From Microbacterium sorbitolivorans (GTDB lineage Bacteria; Actinomycetota; Actinomycetes; Actinomycetales; Microbacteriaceae), in contig NZ_KZ848473.1 of the NCBI RefSeq assembly GCF_003327285.1, forward strand, positions 868,001 to 932,000: a DNA stretch of 64,000 bases, given 5' to 3'. Made by a program: the position numbers and the translations under genes. The notes under the pieces are model-generated. The model did not search any database, was not told the origin of the DNA, and saw only the letters and a program-made list of their open reading frames with translations. Shown in pieces: positions 7,953 through 15,788 of this stretch (position 1 is its first letter; each line of letters opens with the position of its first letter).

Positions 7953-9071
7953 TCAACCCCTTTGTGACGCCGTCACCGTGAACGTCGCGTTGCGGCCGAT
8001 CTGGCGCGTCTCGCCCACGAGCCGCTCGAGCTGCGGACGGTACCGCAGGTGGCTGTTCCACACGACCCACAGCTCGCCGCCCGGCCGCAGCACGCGCGCG
8101 GCGTCGGCGAAGAGCCGCGGGGCGATCTCGTCGGTCACGGCGTTCCCCGAGTGGAACGGCGGGTTCAGCAGCACGAGGTCGGCGGATCCGTCGGGCTGCG
8201 ATCCGAGACCGTCGTCGCGCACGACGCTCACGCGCGCCTCGACGCCGTTCGCCGCCATCGTCTTCTCGGCCGACGCGGCCGCCGCGGCCGAGCGATCGGT
8301 CGCGATCACGCGCGCCTCGGGGTTCGCGAGCGCGTACGACGCCGAGATCGCTCCGGTGCCGCAGCCGAGGTCGATCGCCGCGGCCACGCTCGGGATCCGG
8401 TCGAGGAAGGTGAGCAGGAAGCGCGTGCCGACGTCGAGATCCGTGCCCGCGAACGCGGCGCCGTGCGCCACGAGGGCGAGCCCATCATGGTCGGCGCGGC
8501 GCGGCCACGGATCCCCCGCTCCGCGAACCGGCGAGGCCGCGTGCAGCGCGCGCGACTTGCCGACGCCGCGGCTCGCGCGCACGTCGCCGAAGTGCACCCG
8601 CAGCACGTCGTTCATCGACGGCGTCATGTGCTTGACGCGGCCGCCGAACACCATCCGCACCGCCGGATCCGCGTGATCGGCGACGACGCCCGCGATCTCG
8701 TCGAGCGCCCCGAGGCCGCGCGGGAGCTGCCCGATGACGAGCCCCGCGCCGCCCGCGAGCGAGGCGTCGAGGCCGTGCCACGTGACCCCCGCGAGGTCGA
8801 TGCCGAGCTCGGCGGCGTTGTTCGCGAGCGCGCGCTCGCCCGTGATCGGATCCTGGTGCATCCGGATCCGCGTCTCGGGCGCCGCGGTCAGGATCGACAG
8901 GGCGAGCGCGCCGTAGCGATCGCCGACGATCGCGACCTCGCCCGGGATCTCGCCCGCCTCGGCGAGGATCAGTCGGTCGCTCTGATCGGCGGCGACGAGG
9001 TCGTGCGTCTCGACGTCGGGCCAGCGGCTCAGCCGATCGTGGATCGCGTCGTATGCGGCTTCGGGGGTCAC
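7953..9071 (-). CDS. Class I SAM methyltransferase, RsmC/RlmG-like (rRNA guanine-N2)
   Basis: The 372-residue protein has the two-lobed layout of RsmC/RlmG: a degenerate N-terminal methyltransferase-like half and a catalytic C-terminal half. In the latter, the SAM loop is IDLGCGTGAIS (near residue 240) and the substrate motif is NPPFH (near residue 305), the signature of N2-guanine rRNA methyltransferases. The likely reaction is methylation of a guanine in ribosomal RNA; whether 16S or 23S cannot be decided. The GTG start overlaps the smc stop by 4 bases, so translation is coupled to smc. Confidence 0.8.
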   Translation of the reverse strand: MTPEAAYDAIHDRLSRWPDVETHDLVAADQSDRLILAEAGEIPGEVAIVGDRYGALALSILTAAPETRIRMHQDPITGERALANNAAELGIDLAGVTWHGLDASLAGGAGLVIGQLPRGLGALDEIAGVVADHADPAVRMVFGGRVKHMTPSMNDVLRVHFGDVRASRGVGKSRALHAASPVRGAGDPWPRRADHDGLALVAHGAAFAGTDLDVGTRFLLTFLDRIPSVAAAIDLGCGTGAISASYALANPEARVIATDRSAAAAASAEKTMAANGVEARVSVVRDDGLGSQPDGSADLVLLNPPFHSGNAVTDEIAPRLFADAARVLRPGGELWVVWNSHLRYRPQLERLVGETRQIGRNATFTVTASQRG

Positions 9072-12000
9072 GCGTTTTCTCCAATGCGCTGGCCGACGAC
9101 CGCCGAGACGCCGTCCTGGCGCATCGAGACGCCGTAGAGCGCGTCGGCGATCTCCATCGTGCGCTTCTGGTGGGTAATGACGAGTAGCTGGCTGTTCTCG
9201 CGGAGCTTCTCGAAGACCCCGAGCAGGCGGCCGAGGTTCGCGTCGTCGAGCGCCGCCTCGACCTCGTCGAGGATGTAGAACGGGCTCGGCCGGGCCTTGA
9301 AGATCGCGGTGAGGAGCGCGACGGCCGCGAGGGATCGCTCGCCGCCCGAGAGCAGCGAGAGCCGCTCGATCTTCTTGCCCGCGGGCTTGACCGAGACCTC
9401 GATGCCCGTCGTCAGCATGTCGTCGGGGTTCGTCAGCGTGATCGAGCCCTCGCCACCCGGGAACAGGATCGGGAACATCTCGCCGAACGCCTCCTGCGTG
9501 TCTGCGAACGCGTCGGCGAAGATCGTCTGCATGCGCTCGTCGAGGTCGGCGATGATCGTCATGAGGTCCTTGCGGGTCTTCACGAGGTCATCGAGCTGCT
9601 CGACGAGGAACTTGTGGCGCTGCTCGAGCGCATCGAACTCCTCGAGCGCGAGCGGGTTGACGCGGCCCAGCTGGGCCAGTTGCTTCTCGGCGGCGCGGAG
9701 GCGGCGCTCCTGCGCGGGCCTCTCAAAGGTCTCGCCGTCGTCGAGGGGCACGCCGGGACCGTACTCGGCGACGAGGATCTCCTCGCCCATGCCGAGCTCC
9801 GACTGCACGCGCTCGAGCAGGCTCGTCAGGTGCAGCTTCTTCTCGTGGATCTGCAGCTCGAGGCCGTGCACGCTCTCGGTGATGCGGGCGAGCCGCTCGC
9901 GGATCCCCGACTCGCTTTCGCGGAGCTGGCGCAGCTCGCTCGAGACGGCGCCGCGCACGCGCTGGGCCTCGCCGAGCGCGTCGCGGGCCTCGGCGACGGA
10001 GCGCGAGACGGACCCGAGGAGCGCCGGGAGCTGGTCCGCGACGCCCTGCGCGATGTCGCGCTGGCGACGCCGCAGAACCGCGCGGCGGGCGGCGTGCTCC
10101 GCCGCCTCCTGCTCGCGCACGCGCTGGCGCTCGAGCCCGGCCGCGTGCGTCTTCGCGGCGCGCACGCGCTCCTTCGTCGTCTCGACCTCGAGCTTCGCGG
10201 CCATCTCGGCCTCGCGGGCGCGCTCGACGCCGGCCGCGAGCGGCTCGCGGGTCGACGCGTCGAGCACGGGGCGCGGATCCGCCTGCGCGTCCTCGAGGGC
10301 GCGGCGCGCCTCGGCGGCGCGGCGCTCGGAGTCGGCCACCGAATCGGCCGCCGACGCGACGCCCGCGGCGAGGCGCTCGCACTCGGCGATCGCCGACTCG
10401 TGGCGCACCGTGACGCGGTTGATCCGCTCGGCCTCCTGCGCGAGCTTGGCGTCGTGGTCACGGAGCGCCTGCAGTGCGTCCTTCTGCGCGGCGCGCGCCG
10501 CCTGGAGCGCGTCCTGCTTCTCGCGCCGCTCGCCGCCGAAGCCCTCGACCCGCGTGCGCAGCTCGGCGAGGCGGGCCGTCGCGTCGTCGCGCTCGGCCTG
10601 CAGGGCGAGGCGCGACTGACCGCCACCGGATCCGGCGCGGATGGTGCGGTGCGTGACGATCTCGCCCGAGAGCGTGACGATCGTCGCGTGATCCGGCACG
10701 GTGTCGAGCGCCGCGCGCGCGGCCGCGAGGTCGGGGGCAATCAGCACGGCTCCGAGCACGCCGAGCACGCCGTCCGGCGCCGTCACGACGTCGACGGCGC
10801 GCTCGAGGGATCCGGCGCTCAGCTCGCCCGCGGGCGGCGCGTCCGCGATCGCGACGTCGACGGATCCGTCGTCGCCCGTCGAGCCCGCGACGTCGAAGGC
10901 CGTGTCGCGGCCGTCGACGAGCACGCCGCTCGCGAGGGATCCGAGGGCGGCCTCGATCGCCGCCTCGTACCCCGCGCGCACCTGCACCGACTCGCTCACG
11001 AGCCCGCGGATCCCGTCGCCGCCGCGCGCGATGATCGCGCTGGCGGCGTTCTTGATGTCGAGCGCCGAGCTGAGTGCGCGCGCCTTCGCCTCGAGGGCGT
11101 CGGCCTCGCGCTCGGCATCTCGGTGGGCGCCGCGGACCTCTTCGAGGGCGCCCTCGGCGGAGCTCACCGCGGCCTGCGCCCGCTCGTATGCCTCTTGCAG
11201 GCGAGCGGCCGCCTCCTCGGAGACCTCGACGGCCTCGAGCTCGTCGAACGCCATCTGGGTCTCCGCGCGGCGCGCGTTCGCGGCGTCGAGGGCGGCCTGC
11301 TGGCGAACGACGCCCTCGCGCACGGCCGCGAGCGTCTGATCCGCGGCCTCGGACGCGCCCCGCAGGGTCGTGATCCGCATGTCGTACTCCGAGACGCGGG
11401 CGCTCTGCGCGGCGATCTCGGTGTCGGTCGCGTCGAGCGCGGCGCGGGCCCTCGCGAGCTCGCGGCTCGCGGCCGCGACGGCGTCGTCGGCCTCGCCGAC
11501 CGCGTCGGTCAGCCGCACGACCTCCTCGTGGGCGGCATCGATGGCCTGCTGCGAGACGGTGACGTGGTGGCTATCGGCGTCGTCGTCGGATCCGAGCAGC
11601 GCAAGTCGCTGCGTCGCGAGCGTCGAGAGCCCGCGGATCCGCTCCTGCACCTGCTCGAGCGCGAAGAGCGTCTTCTGCGCCCCGTCGACCGCGCGGGCCG
11701 TCTGCTCGCGCTCGAGGTGCGAGATGCGGGCGCGGATCCCCGTCGCCTGTTCCTCGAGGGCGACGCGCTCGGTGTGGCGCTCCTGCTCGCCGCGGGCGTG
11801 GTCCGAGAGCTCGGTTCGCAGGCGCACGACGTCGTCGGCGAAGAGGCGCGACTTCGCGTCGCGCACCTCGTCCGCGATCGTCTGCGCCTGGCGCGCCACC
11901 TCGGCCTGGCGGCCGAGCGGCTTCAGCTGGCGGCGGAGCTCGCCCGCGAGGTCGTTGAGGCGCGCAAGGTTCTGCTCCATCGCCTCGAGCTTGCGCAGCG

Positions 12001-12529
12001 TCTTTTCCTTGCGGCGGCGGTGCTTGAGAATGCCCGCGGCCTCCTCGATGAAGCCGCGCCGTTCCTCCGGCGTCGCCCGCAGCACCGTATCGAGGCGCCC
12101 CTGCCCGACGATGACGTGCATCTCGCGCCCGAGGCCCGAGTCGCTCAGAAGCTCCTGCACGTCAAGAAGGCGGCAGGTCTCGCCGTTGATCGCGTACTCG
12201 CTCTGGCCGTTGCGGAACAGCGTGCGGCGGATCGAAACCTCGCTGTACTCGATCGGCAGCGCCCCGTCGGCGTTGTCGATCGTCAGCTGCACCTCAGCGC
12301 GGCCGAGCGGTCCGCGCGTGGCCGTGCCGGCGAAGATGACGTCCTCCATCTTGCCGCCGCGCAGGCTCTTCGCGCCCTGCTCGCCCATCACCCAGGCGAG
12401 GGCGTCGACGACGTTCGACTTCCCGGATCCGTTCGGGCCGACGATCGCCGTCACGCCCGGCTCGAGCGCGAAGGTCGTCGGCTTCGCGAACGACTTGAAT
12501 CCCTTGAGGGTCAGGCTTTTGAGATGCAT
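9068..12529 (-). CDS. smc: Chromosome segregation ATPase SMC
   Basis: This 1153-residue protein is the condensin ATPase that compacts and separates chromosomes. The N-terminal head has Walker A GPNGSGKSN near residue 32. Long coiled coils flank a hinge near residues 500-650, where the GIRGLVSESVQVRAGYEAAIEAAL region is typical. The C-terminal head carries the ABC signature LSLLSGGERSLAA and Walker B FYILDEVEAALDD. The ATG at 12529 is chosen over an upstream ATG 63 bases earlier because AAGGGGGAGG lies just ahead and the family starts MHLKSLTLKGFKSF. In related actinobacteria smc lies close to mutM and rnc; here about 22 kb of other genes separate them. Confidence 0.97.
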   Translation of the reverse strand: MHLKSLTLKGFKSFAKPTTFALEPGVTAIVGPNGSGKSNVVDALAWVMGEQGAKSLRGGKMEDVIFAGTATRGPLGRAEVQLTIDNADGALPIEYSEVSIRRTLFRNGQSEYAINGETCRLLDVQELLSDSGLGREMHVIVGQGRLDTVLRATPEERRGFIEEAAGILKHRRRKEKTLRKLEAMEQNLARLNDLAGELRRQLKPLGRQAEVARQAQTIADEVRDAKSRLFADDVVRLRTELSDHARGEQERHTERVALEEQATGIRARISHLEREQTARAVDGAQKTLFALEQVQERIRGLSTLATQRLALLGSDDDADSHHVTVSQQAIDAAHEEVVRLTDAVGEADDAVAAASRELARARAALDATDTEIAAQSARVSEYDMRITTLRGASEAADQTLAAVREGVVRQQAALDAANARRAETQMAFDELEAVEVSEEAAARLQEAYERAQAAVSSAEGALEEVRGAHRDAEREADALEAKARALSSALDIKNAASAIIARGGDGIRGLVSESVQVRAGYEAAIEAALGSLASGVLVDGRDTAFDVAGSTGDDGSVDVAIADAPPAGELSAGSLERAVDVVTAPDGVLGVLGAVLIAPDLAAARAALDTVPDHATIVTLSGEIVTHRTIRAGSGGGQSRLALQAERDDATARLAELRTRVEGFGGERREKQDALQAARAAQKDALQALRDHDAKLAQEAERINRVTVRHESAIAECERLAAGVASAADSVADSERRAAEARRALEDAQADPRPVLDASTREPLAAGVERAREAEMAAKLEVETTKERVRAAKTHAAGLERQRVREQEAAEHAARRAVLRRRQRDIAQGVADQLPALLGSVSRSVAEARDALGEAQRVRGAVSSELRQLRESESGIRERLARITESVHGLELQIHEKKLHLTSLLERVQSELGMGEEILVAEYGPGVPLDDGETFERPAQERRLRAAEKQLAQLGRVNPLALEEFDALEQRHKFLVEQLDDLVKTRKDLMTIIADLDERMQTIFADAFADTQEAFGEMFPILFPGGEGSITLTNPDDMLTTGIEVSVKPAGKKIERLSLLSGGERSLAAVALLTAIFKARPSPFYILDEVEAALDDANLGRLLGVFEKLRENSQLLVITHQKRTMEIADALYGVSMRQDGVSAVVGQRIGENA

Positions 12530-12667
12530 GCCTCCCCCTTCGTCCGTGCGCTGCCCGAGCGTGCTTTTTCGTGCGCCCATCCCGGTGCGCACGACTGATT
12601 CACCCTATTCGCCCGCACCTGAGGCCCCGCGGAAAGACGCGGGACACGCCGAAATCTGAGAAATACC

Positions 12668-12697
12668 TTGACGCGCGCGCCGGAACGTGCGTAGTGT
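12668..12697 (+). promoter_or_regulatory. Promoter of leader ORF region
   Basis: TTGACG at 12668-12673 and TAGTGT at 12692-12697, spaced 18 bases, fit a vegetative actinobacterial promoter. The 18 bases just upstream are unusually AT-rich (GAAATCTGAGAAATACC). A transcript from here would have a leader of about 55 bases before the 29-codon ORF at 12759. WhiB7-type promoters also carry AT-rich DNA just before the -35 box, but that link is only a guess. Confidence 0.6.
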
Positions 12698-12758
12698 TTT
12701 TCCCGCAGATAACCGTTCCGGGCCCAATCACCCGCAGAGCCGAGAGGAGGAGGCGAAG

Positions 12759-12848
12759 ATGATTACTTTCACGAAGAACATCAGCGCTTCCGGCCCCGCT
12801 CAGCGAGATTCGCGCGGCAACGGAATCGCCCTCGCCGGCAACCGATAG
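12759..12848 (+). CDS. 29-residue leader ORF
   Basis: A short ORF, reading MITFTKNISASGPAQRDSRG then NGIALAGNR, has an exceptionally strong ribosome binding site (GAGAGGAGGAGG, ending 7 bases before the ATG) and a good promoter upstream. It is followed by about 180 bases containing three hairpins, then an 85-residue ORF and two acetyltransferase genes. Two of its three arginines use the rare codon CGA, including the last sense codon. This arrangement resembles a regulatory leader peptide that senses ribosome stalling. A small peptide product with its own function, such as a modified peptide precursor, is an alternative. No homologue is recognised. Confidence 0.55.
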   Translation: MITFTKNISASGPAQRDSRGNGIALAGNR

Positions 12849-13031
12849 AAGCGTTCCGCCTCTCGGTTTCCCCGGGCTTCCGCCCGTAGCGGCATTGCCG
12901 CGTCTTCTGAGCGATCCCTCCCTTCGGGATCCCCTTTTCCTCACCCTGCGGCCCGCGGCCCCCTCTCCGCGCACCGCTCCCCTGGCCGGCGACCGCCGGC
13001 AGGATCCGTCTTTCCTTTTTCGGAGACACAC
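12849..13031 (+). promoter_or_regulatory. Hairpin-rich leader between 29-aa ORF and next gene
   Basis: This non-coding stretch holds three predicted hairpins. One is CGGGC-TTCC-GCCCG at 12873-12886. The second is GATCCC/GGGATC at 12913-12931, followed by CCCTTTTCC, which looks like a weak intrinsic terminator. The third is GCCGGC-GACC-GCCGGC at 12985-13000. The succession of leader ORF, stem-loops, terminator-like stem and next gene suggests transcription attenuation. The sequence is pyrimidine-rich between the stems. Alternative pairing between stems was not computed. Confidence 0.45.
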
Positions 13032-13289
13032 GTGAACATCACACTCACCTCCCACCCGCCGAGTACGACCGTGGCGCTGGACCTGCAAAACCGCACGCCC
13101 CGCACCGCGCTTGCCGACCGCATCGCGATGCGCATCGGCTTGGCGCTGCTCGTGTGGGGCACCCGCCCCGCGGCGCCCCTCGGCCCGGACGTATCGGGCT
13201 ATCGCCCGCACCCGTCCGAGGCCGCCCGCCGCGAGATCGACCGGGCACTGGCCACGCACCAGCGCCCCTTCCCGCCCATCGCCCGCTGA
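13032..13289 (+). CDS. Small basic protein of unknown function
   Basis: The 85-residue protein starts at a GTG with CGGAGACACAC just upstream. The middle contains an amphipathic/hydrophobic stretch (DRIAMRIGLALLVWGTRPA, near residues 28-46) of the sort seen in small actinobacterial proteins of unknown role; it is too short for a confident membrane call. The C-terminal part is rich in Arg and His. It lies between the leader region and a repeat tract that precedes the first acetyltransferase. No function can be given. Confidence 0.5.
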   Translation: MNITLTSHPPSTTVALDLQNRTPRTALADRIAMRIGLALLVWGTRPAAPLGPDVSGYRPHPSEAARREIDRALATHQRPFPPIAR

Positions 13290-13307
13290 TGCCCTCGCAC
13301 ACCCACG

Positions 13308-13393
13308 GGGTCGCCCCCACCAACCGGGTCGCCCCTCACTCGGCCCACACCCACCGGGTCGCCCCTCACTCGGCCCACCCCTACTGGGTCGCC
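13308..13393 (+). repeat. Tandem direct repeats with GGGTCGCC core
   Basis: GGGTCGCC occurs at 13308, 13326, 13356 and 13386. Two adjacent 30-base units (13326-13355 and 13356-13385) agree at 27 of 30 positions, and the fourth core forms the left end of the inverted repeat that follows. The tract lies between the stop of the 85-residue ORF and the first acetyltransferase. Spacing is too short and the copies too few for a CRISPR array. Confidence 0.7.
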
Positions 13394-13441
13394 AAGAAAC
13401 GTCGCCTCGCGGGGCGCTCAGGCGACGTTTTCTGGCGACCC
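13386..13441. repeat. 56-bp imperfect palindrome
   Basis: Arms 13386-13407 and 13420-13441 are inverted repeats matching at 20 of 22 positions around a 12-base centre; each arm starts or ends with GGGTCGCC and contains GGCGACGTTT. The right end is 15 bases from the ATG of the first GNAT gene, so RNA folding here would place a strong stem just ahead of its ribosome binding site (GGAAGGAG). It lacks a T-run. It is a different sequence from the 68-bp repeats further on. Confidence 0.7.
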
Positions 13442-13455
13442 TCGGAAGGAGTCGC

Positions 13456-14523
13456 ATGAGCGTCACCATCGAGCCCCTCGTCGTGCCCGCGTCGGCCGAC
13501 GACGAGTCGTGGCGCGCGTACGTCGCGCTGCTCAACCGCGCCTACGAGCGCGAATCCGGATCCGCGCTGTTGCCGTGGGACGCGGCCGTGATGCACTCCG
13601 AGTACGTCACGCGCACCCACCGCGTCATCGACGGCTTCGTCGCCCGCCGGGGCGGCGAACTCGTCGGCGCCGCGTCGCTCGAGTACGACCTCTCGACGGC
13701 GCGCGATGTGCAGCTCGCGGTGTCGACGGATCCGGCGGATCCGTCGCTGTTCGAGGCGCTCCTCGCGCACGCCGAGGGCGAGGCCCGCGCCCTCGGCCGC
13801 ACCAACGCGCAGATCTACATCTCGTCGCCCGTCGACATCGACCAGCACGACGACGCCGAGATCCTCCGCCCGCCCTCGGGGTTCGGCGGCGTGCTACGCG
13901 CGGCGCCGCTCGTGCAGATCTTGCTCGGCCGCGGATACGCGCTCGGACAGGTCGAGCGGTGCAGCGTGTTCCGGCGCGGAACGGATCCGGCCAAGCTCGA
14001 GAGGCGACTCCATGCGGCGAGCGCGGTCGCCGGATCCGACTACGTACCCGTGTGGTGGTCGGGCCGCACCCCCGACGAGTACGTCGACGCGTATGCGTAT
14101 GCCGTCTCGCGCATGTCGACCGACGTGCCCCACGGCGAGCTCTCGGTCGAGGAGCAGTCGTGGGACGCGGCGCGCGTTCGCGCGCGCGAGGCCCGGGTCG
14201 AGCCGACGGGCGAGCTGTGGGCGATCGCGGCGGTGGTGCACCGGCCGACGGGGCAGATCGTGGCGTTCAACGAGCTGGTCATCCCGCCGGATCGCACCGA
14301 GACGACGGCGAACTACGGCACGATCGCGCTCTCGAATCACCGCGGCCACCGCCTCGGCACCATCGTCAAGTGCCTGGGGCTCTTGCGCTGGCTCGACCTC
14401 GCGCCGTCGTCGCCGGCGGTCGTCACGTTCAACGCCGTCGAGAACCGCTACATGCTCGACGTCAACGAGGCCGTGGGCTTCACGCCCCTCTTCTGGGAGG
14501 GCACGTGGAGCAGGCAGCTCTAG
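13456..14523 (+). CDS. GNAT acetyltransferase (double-domain), paralogue 1
   Basis: The 355-residue protein belongs to the GNAT N-acetyltransferase superfamily, which transfers acetyl groups from acetyl-CoA to amines. The acetyl-CoA pyrophosphate-binding motif is visible as NHRGHRLGTIVK near residue 295, in the C-terminal domain; the N-terminal 170 residues look like a degenerate second GNAT fold. GGAAGGAG precedes the ATG at 13456; the longer open frame upstream is not used. A close paralogue follows downstream. The substrate is unknown; related proteins include MshD-like and Eis-like enzymes, but neither assignment is supported by specific residues. Confidence 0.8.
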   Translation: MSVTIEPLVVPASADDESWRAYVALLNRAYERESGSALLPWDAAVMHSEYVTRTHRVIDGFVARRGGELVGAASLEYDLSTARDVQLAVSTDPADPSLFEALLAHAEGEARALGRTNAQIYISSPVDIDQHDDAEILRPPSGFGGVLRAAPLVQILLGRGYALGQVERCSVFRRGTDPAKLERRLHAASAVAGSDYVPVWWSGRTPDEYVDAYAYAVSRMSTDVPHGELSVEEQSWDAARVRAREARVEPTGELWAIAAVVHRPTGQIVAFNELVIPPDRTETTANYGTIALSNHRGHRLGTIVKCLGLLRWLDLAPSSPAVVTFNAVENRYMLDVNEAVGFTPLFWEGTWSRQL

Positions 14524-14534
14524 CCCCATCTCGC

Positions 14535-14602
14535 CGAACGCACAAGCTTTACGCGAAAGCCTACGTTATTTCATATCCGCTCGGACAAAGCTTGTGCGTT
14601 CG
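14535..14602. repeat. 68-bp palindromic repeat, copy E1
   Basis: This element has perfect 16-base terminal inverted repeats, CGAACGCACAAGCTTT and its complement, around a 36-base centre with the conserved core CCTACGTTATTTC. Three other copies of exactly the same length lie at 15721, 16789 and 17965. This copy sits between the two GNAT genes, 12 bases after the first stop and 21 bases before the second start. Confidence 0.9.
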
Positions 14603-14623
14603 AGCGCCACTCGCAAGGAAGAC

Positions 14624-15694
14624 ATGACCTTCACCATCACCCCGCTGCGCGTTCCCCACTCCGTGAACGCGGAGCTGCGGGAGCATGCCCGCATCCTGAC
14701 CTCGTCGTACGCCCGCGATGCGGGGATCCCGCTGCTCGAGTGGACCGCCGAAGGTCTGCTCGCGCTCCTGCACAACACGACCTATTCGACCGTGAGGGCA
14801 TTCACTGCCCACGACGGCGAGCGGATCGTCGGAGCCGCGTCGCTGTCGTTCGACAACTCGACGTCTCATGAGGCCGAGCTCGTCGTCGCGACGGATCCCG
14901 ACTACGGGGACCCCTCTCTCGCGGATGCGCTCTACGAGGCCCTCGAGCGGGAGGCCGCGGCCCTGGGGCGCGACCGCCTGATCGACTACGTCGCGACGCG
15001 CGGTGATGCCTCGACGCTCGACGAAGCAGACCTCCTCCGGCCGACGTCGGGCATCGGCTGCGTGCCGCGGCATGATCCGCGCGCGCGGTTTATGCTCGAC
15101 CGCGGATACTCGCTCGGTCTCGTCGAGCGAGCGAGCGTCTTCGCGCGTCCCGAGGATCCATCGCGGATCCAGAGGATCCTCGACGACGCCCTCGCCTTCG
15201 CGGGCGACGACTACGCACCCGTGTGGTGGTCGGGCCGCACCCCCGACGAGTACGTCGACGCCTATGCGTATGCCGTCTCCCGCATGTCGACCGACGTGCC
15301 TTCGGGCGACATCGACGTCGAAGAGCAGACCTGGGACGCCGACCGGATCCGTACGCGCGACGAGCGTCACGAACGCGTGGGCCATCTGTTCTGCGTCGCC
15401 GCGGTCGTGCACCGCCCGACTGGCACCATGGTCGCGTTCAACGAACTGGTCGTCGGATCCGATCGCGCGAAGCCGACGGAGAACGGCGGCACGCTCGTGC
15501 TCGAGGAGCACCGCGGGCACCGGCTCGGCACGGTAGTGAAGGCGCTCGGACTTGTGCGCTGGCTCGATGTGGCCCCGGACAGCCCGTCGGTGTTCACGTT
15601 CAACGCCGAAGAGAACCGGCCGATGCTCGACGTGAACGAGGCCGTCGGCTTCACGCCCGCGTTCTGGGAGGGAACCTGGAGCAAGCAGCTCTGA
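14624..15694 (+). CDS. GNAT acetyltransferase (double-domain), paralogue 2
   Basis: The 356-residue protein is a paralogue of the preceding GNAT. The C-terminal halves are very similar (shared VNEAVGFTP and FWEGTWS near the end, EHRGHRLGTVVK acetyl-CoA motif near residue 297), while the N-terminal halves differ widely. AAGGAAG precedes the ATG. A patch of 84 bases (15217-15300) is almost identical to 14046-14129, suggesting gene conversion. The substrate is unknown. Divergent N-terminal halves suggest different acceptors. Confidence 0.8.
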   Translation: MTFTITPLRVPHSVNAELREHARILTSSYARDAGIPLLEWTAEGLLALLHNTTYSTVRAFTAHDGERIVGAASLSFDNSTSHEAELVVATDPDYGDPSLADALYEALEREAAALGRDRLIDYVATRGDASTLDEADLLRPTSGIGCVPRHDPRARFMLDRGYSLGLVERASVFARPEDPSRIQRILDDALAFAGDDYAPVWWSGRTPDEYVDAYAYAVSRMSTDVPSGDIDVEEQTWDADRIRTRDERHERVGHLFCVAAVVHRPTGTMVAFNELVVGSDRAKPTENGGTLVLEEHRGHRLGTVVKALGLVRWLDVAPDSPSVFTFNAEENRPMLDVNEAVGFTPAFWEGTWSKQL

Positions 15695-15720
15695 GCCTGG
15701 ACTCAGGCCGTCAGGCCCGC

Positions 15721-15788
15721 CGAACGCACAAGATTTGCCCGAACGCCTACGTTATTTCGTATCCGTTCGGATAAATCTTGTGCGTTGG
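15721..15788. repeat. 68-bp palindromic repeat, copy E2
   Basis: This copy has the same length and orientation as E1, with arms CGAACGCACAAGATTT and its near-complement, and the core CCTACGTTATTTC. It forms the 3' end of the convergent gene on the minus strand: the core supplies the TAA stop (15752-15754) and the right half encodes that protein's last eleven residues. Confidence 0.9.

Noticed and set aside
9614..12598. Plus-strand ORF of nearly 1000 codons opposite smc
   Set aside because: It mirrors the coiled-coil codon pattern of smc; composition is Arg/Ala/Leu/Glu repeats with no recognisable family.
13308..13393. CRISPR-like array
   Set aside because: Units are directly adjacent with no unique spacers, and there are only two full copies.
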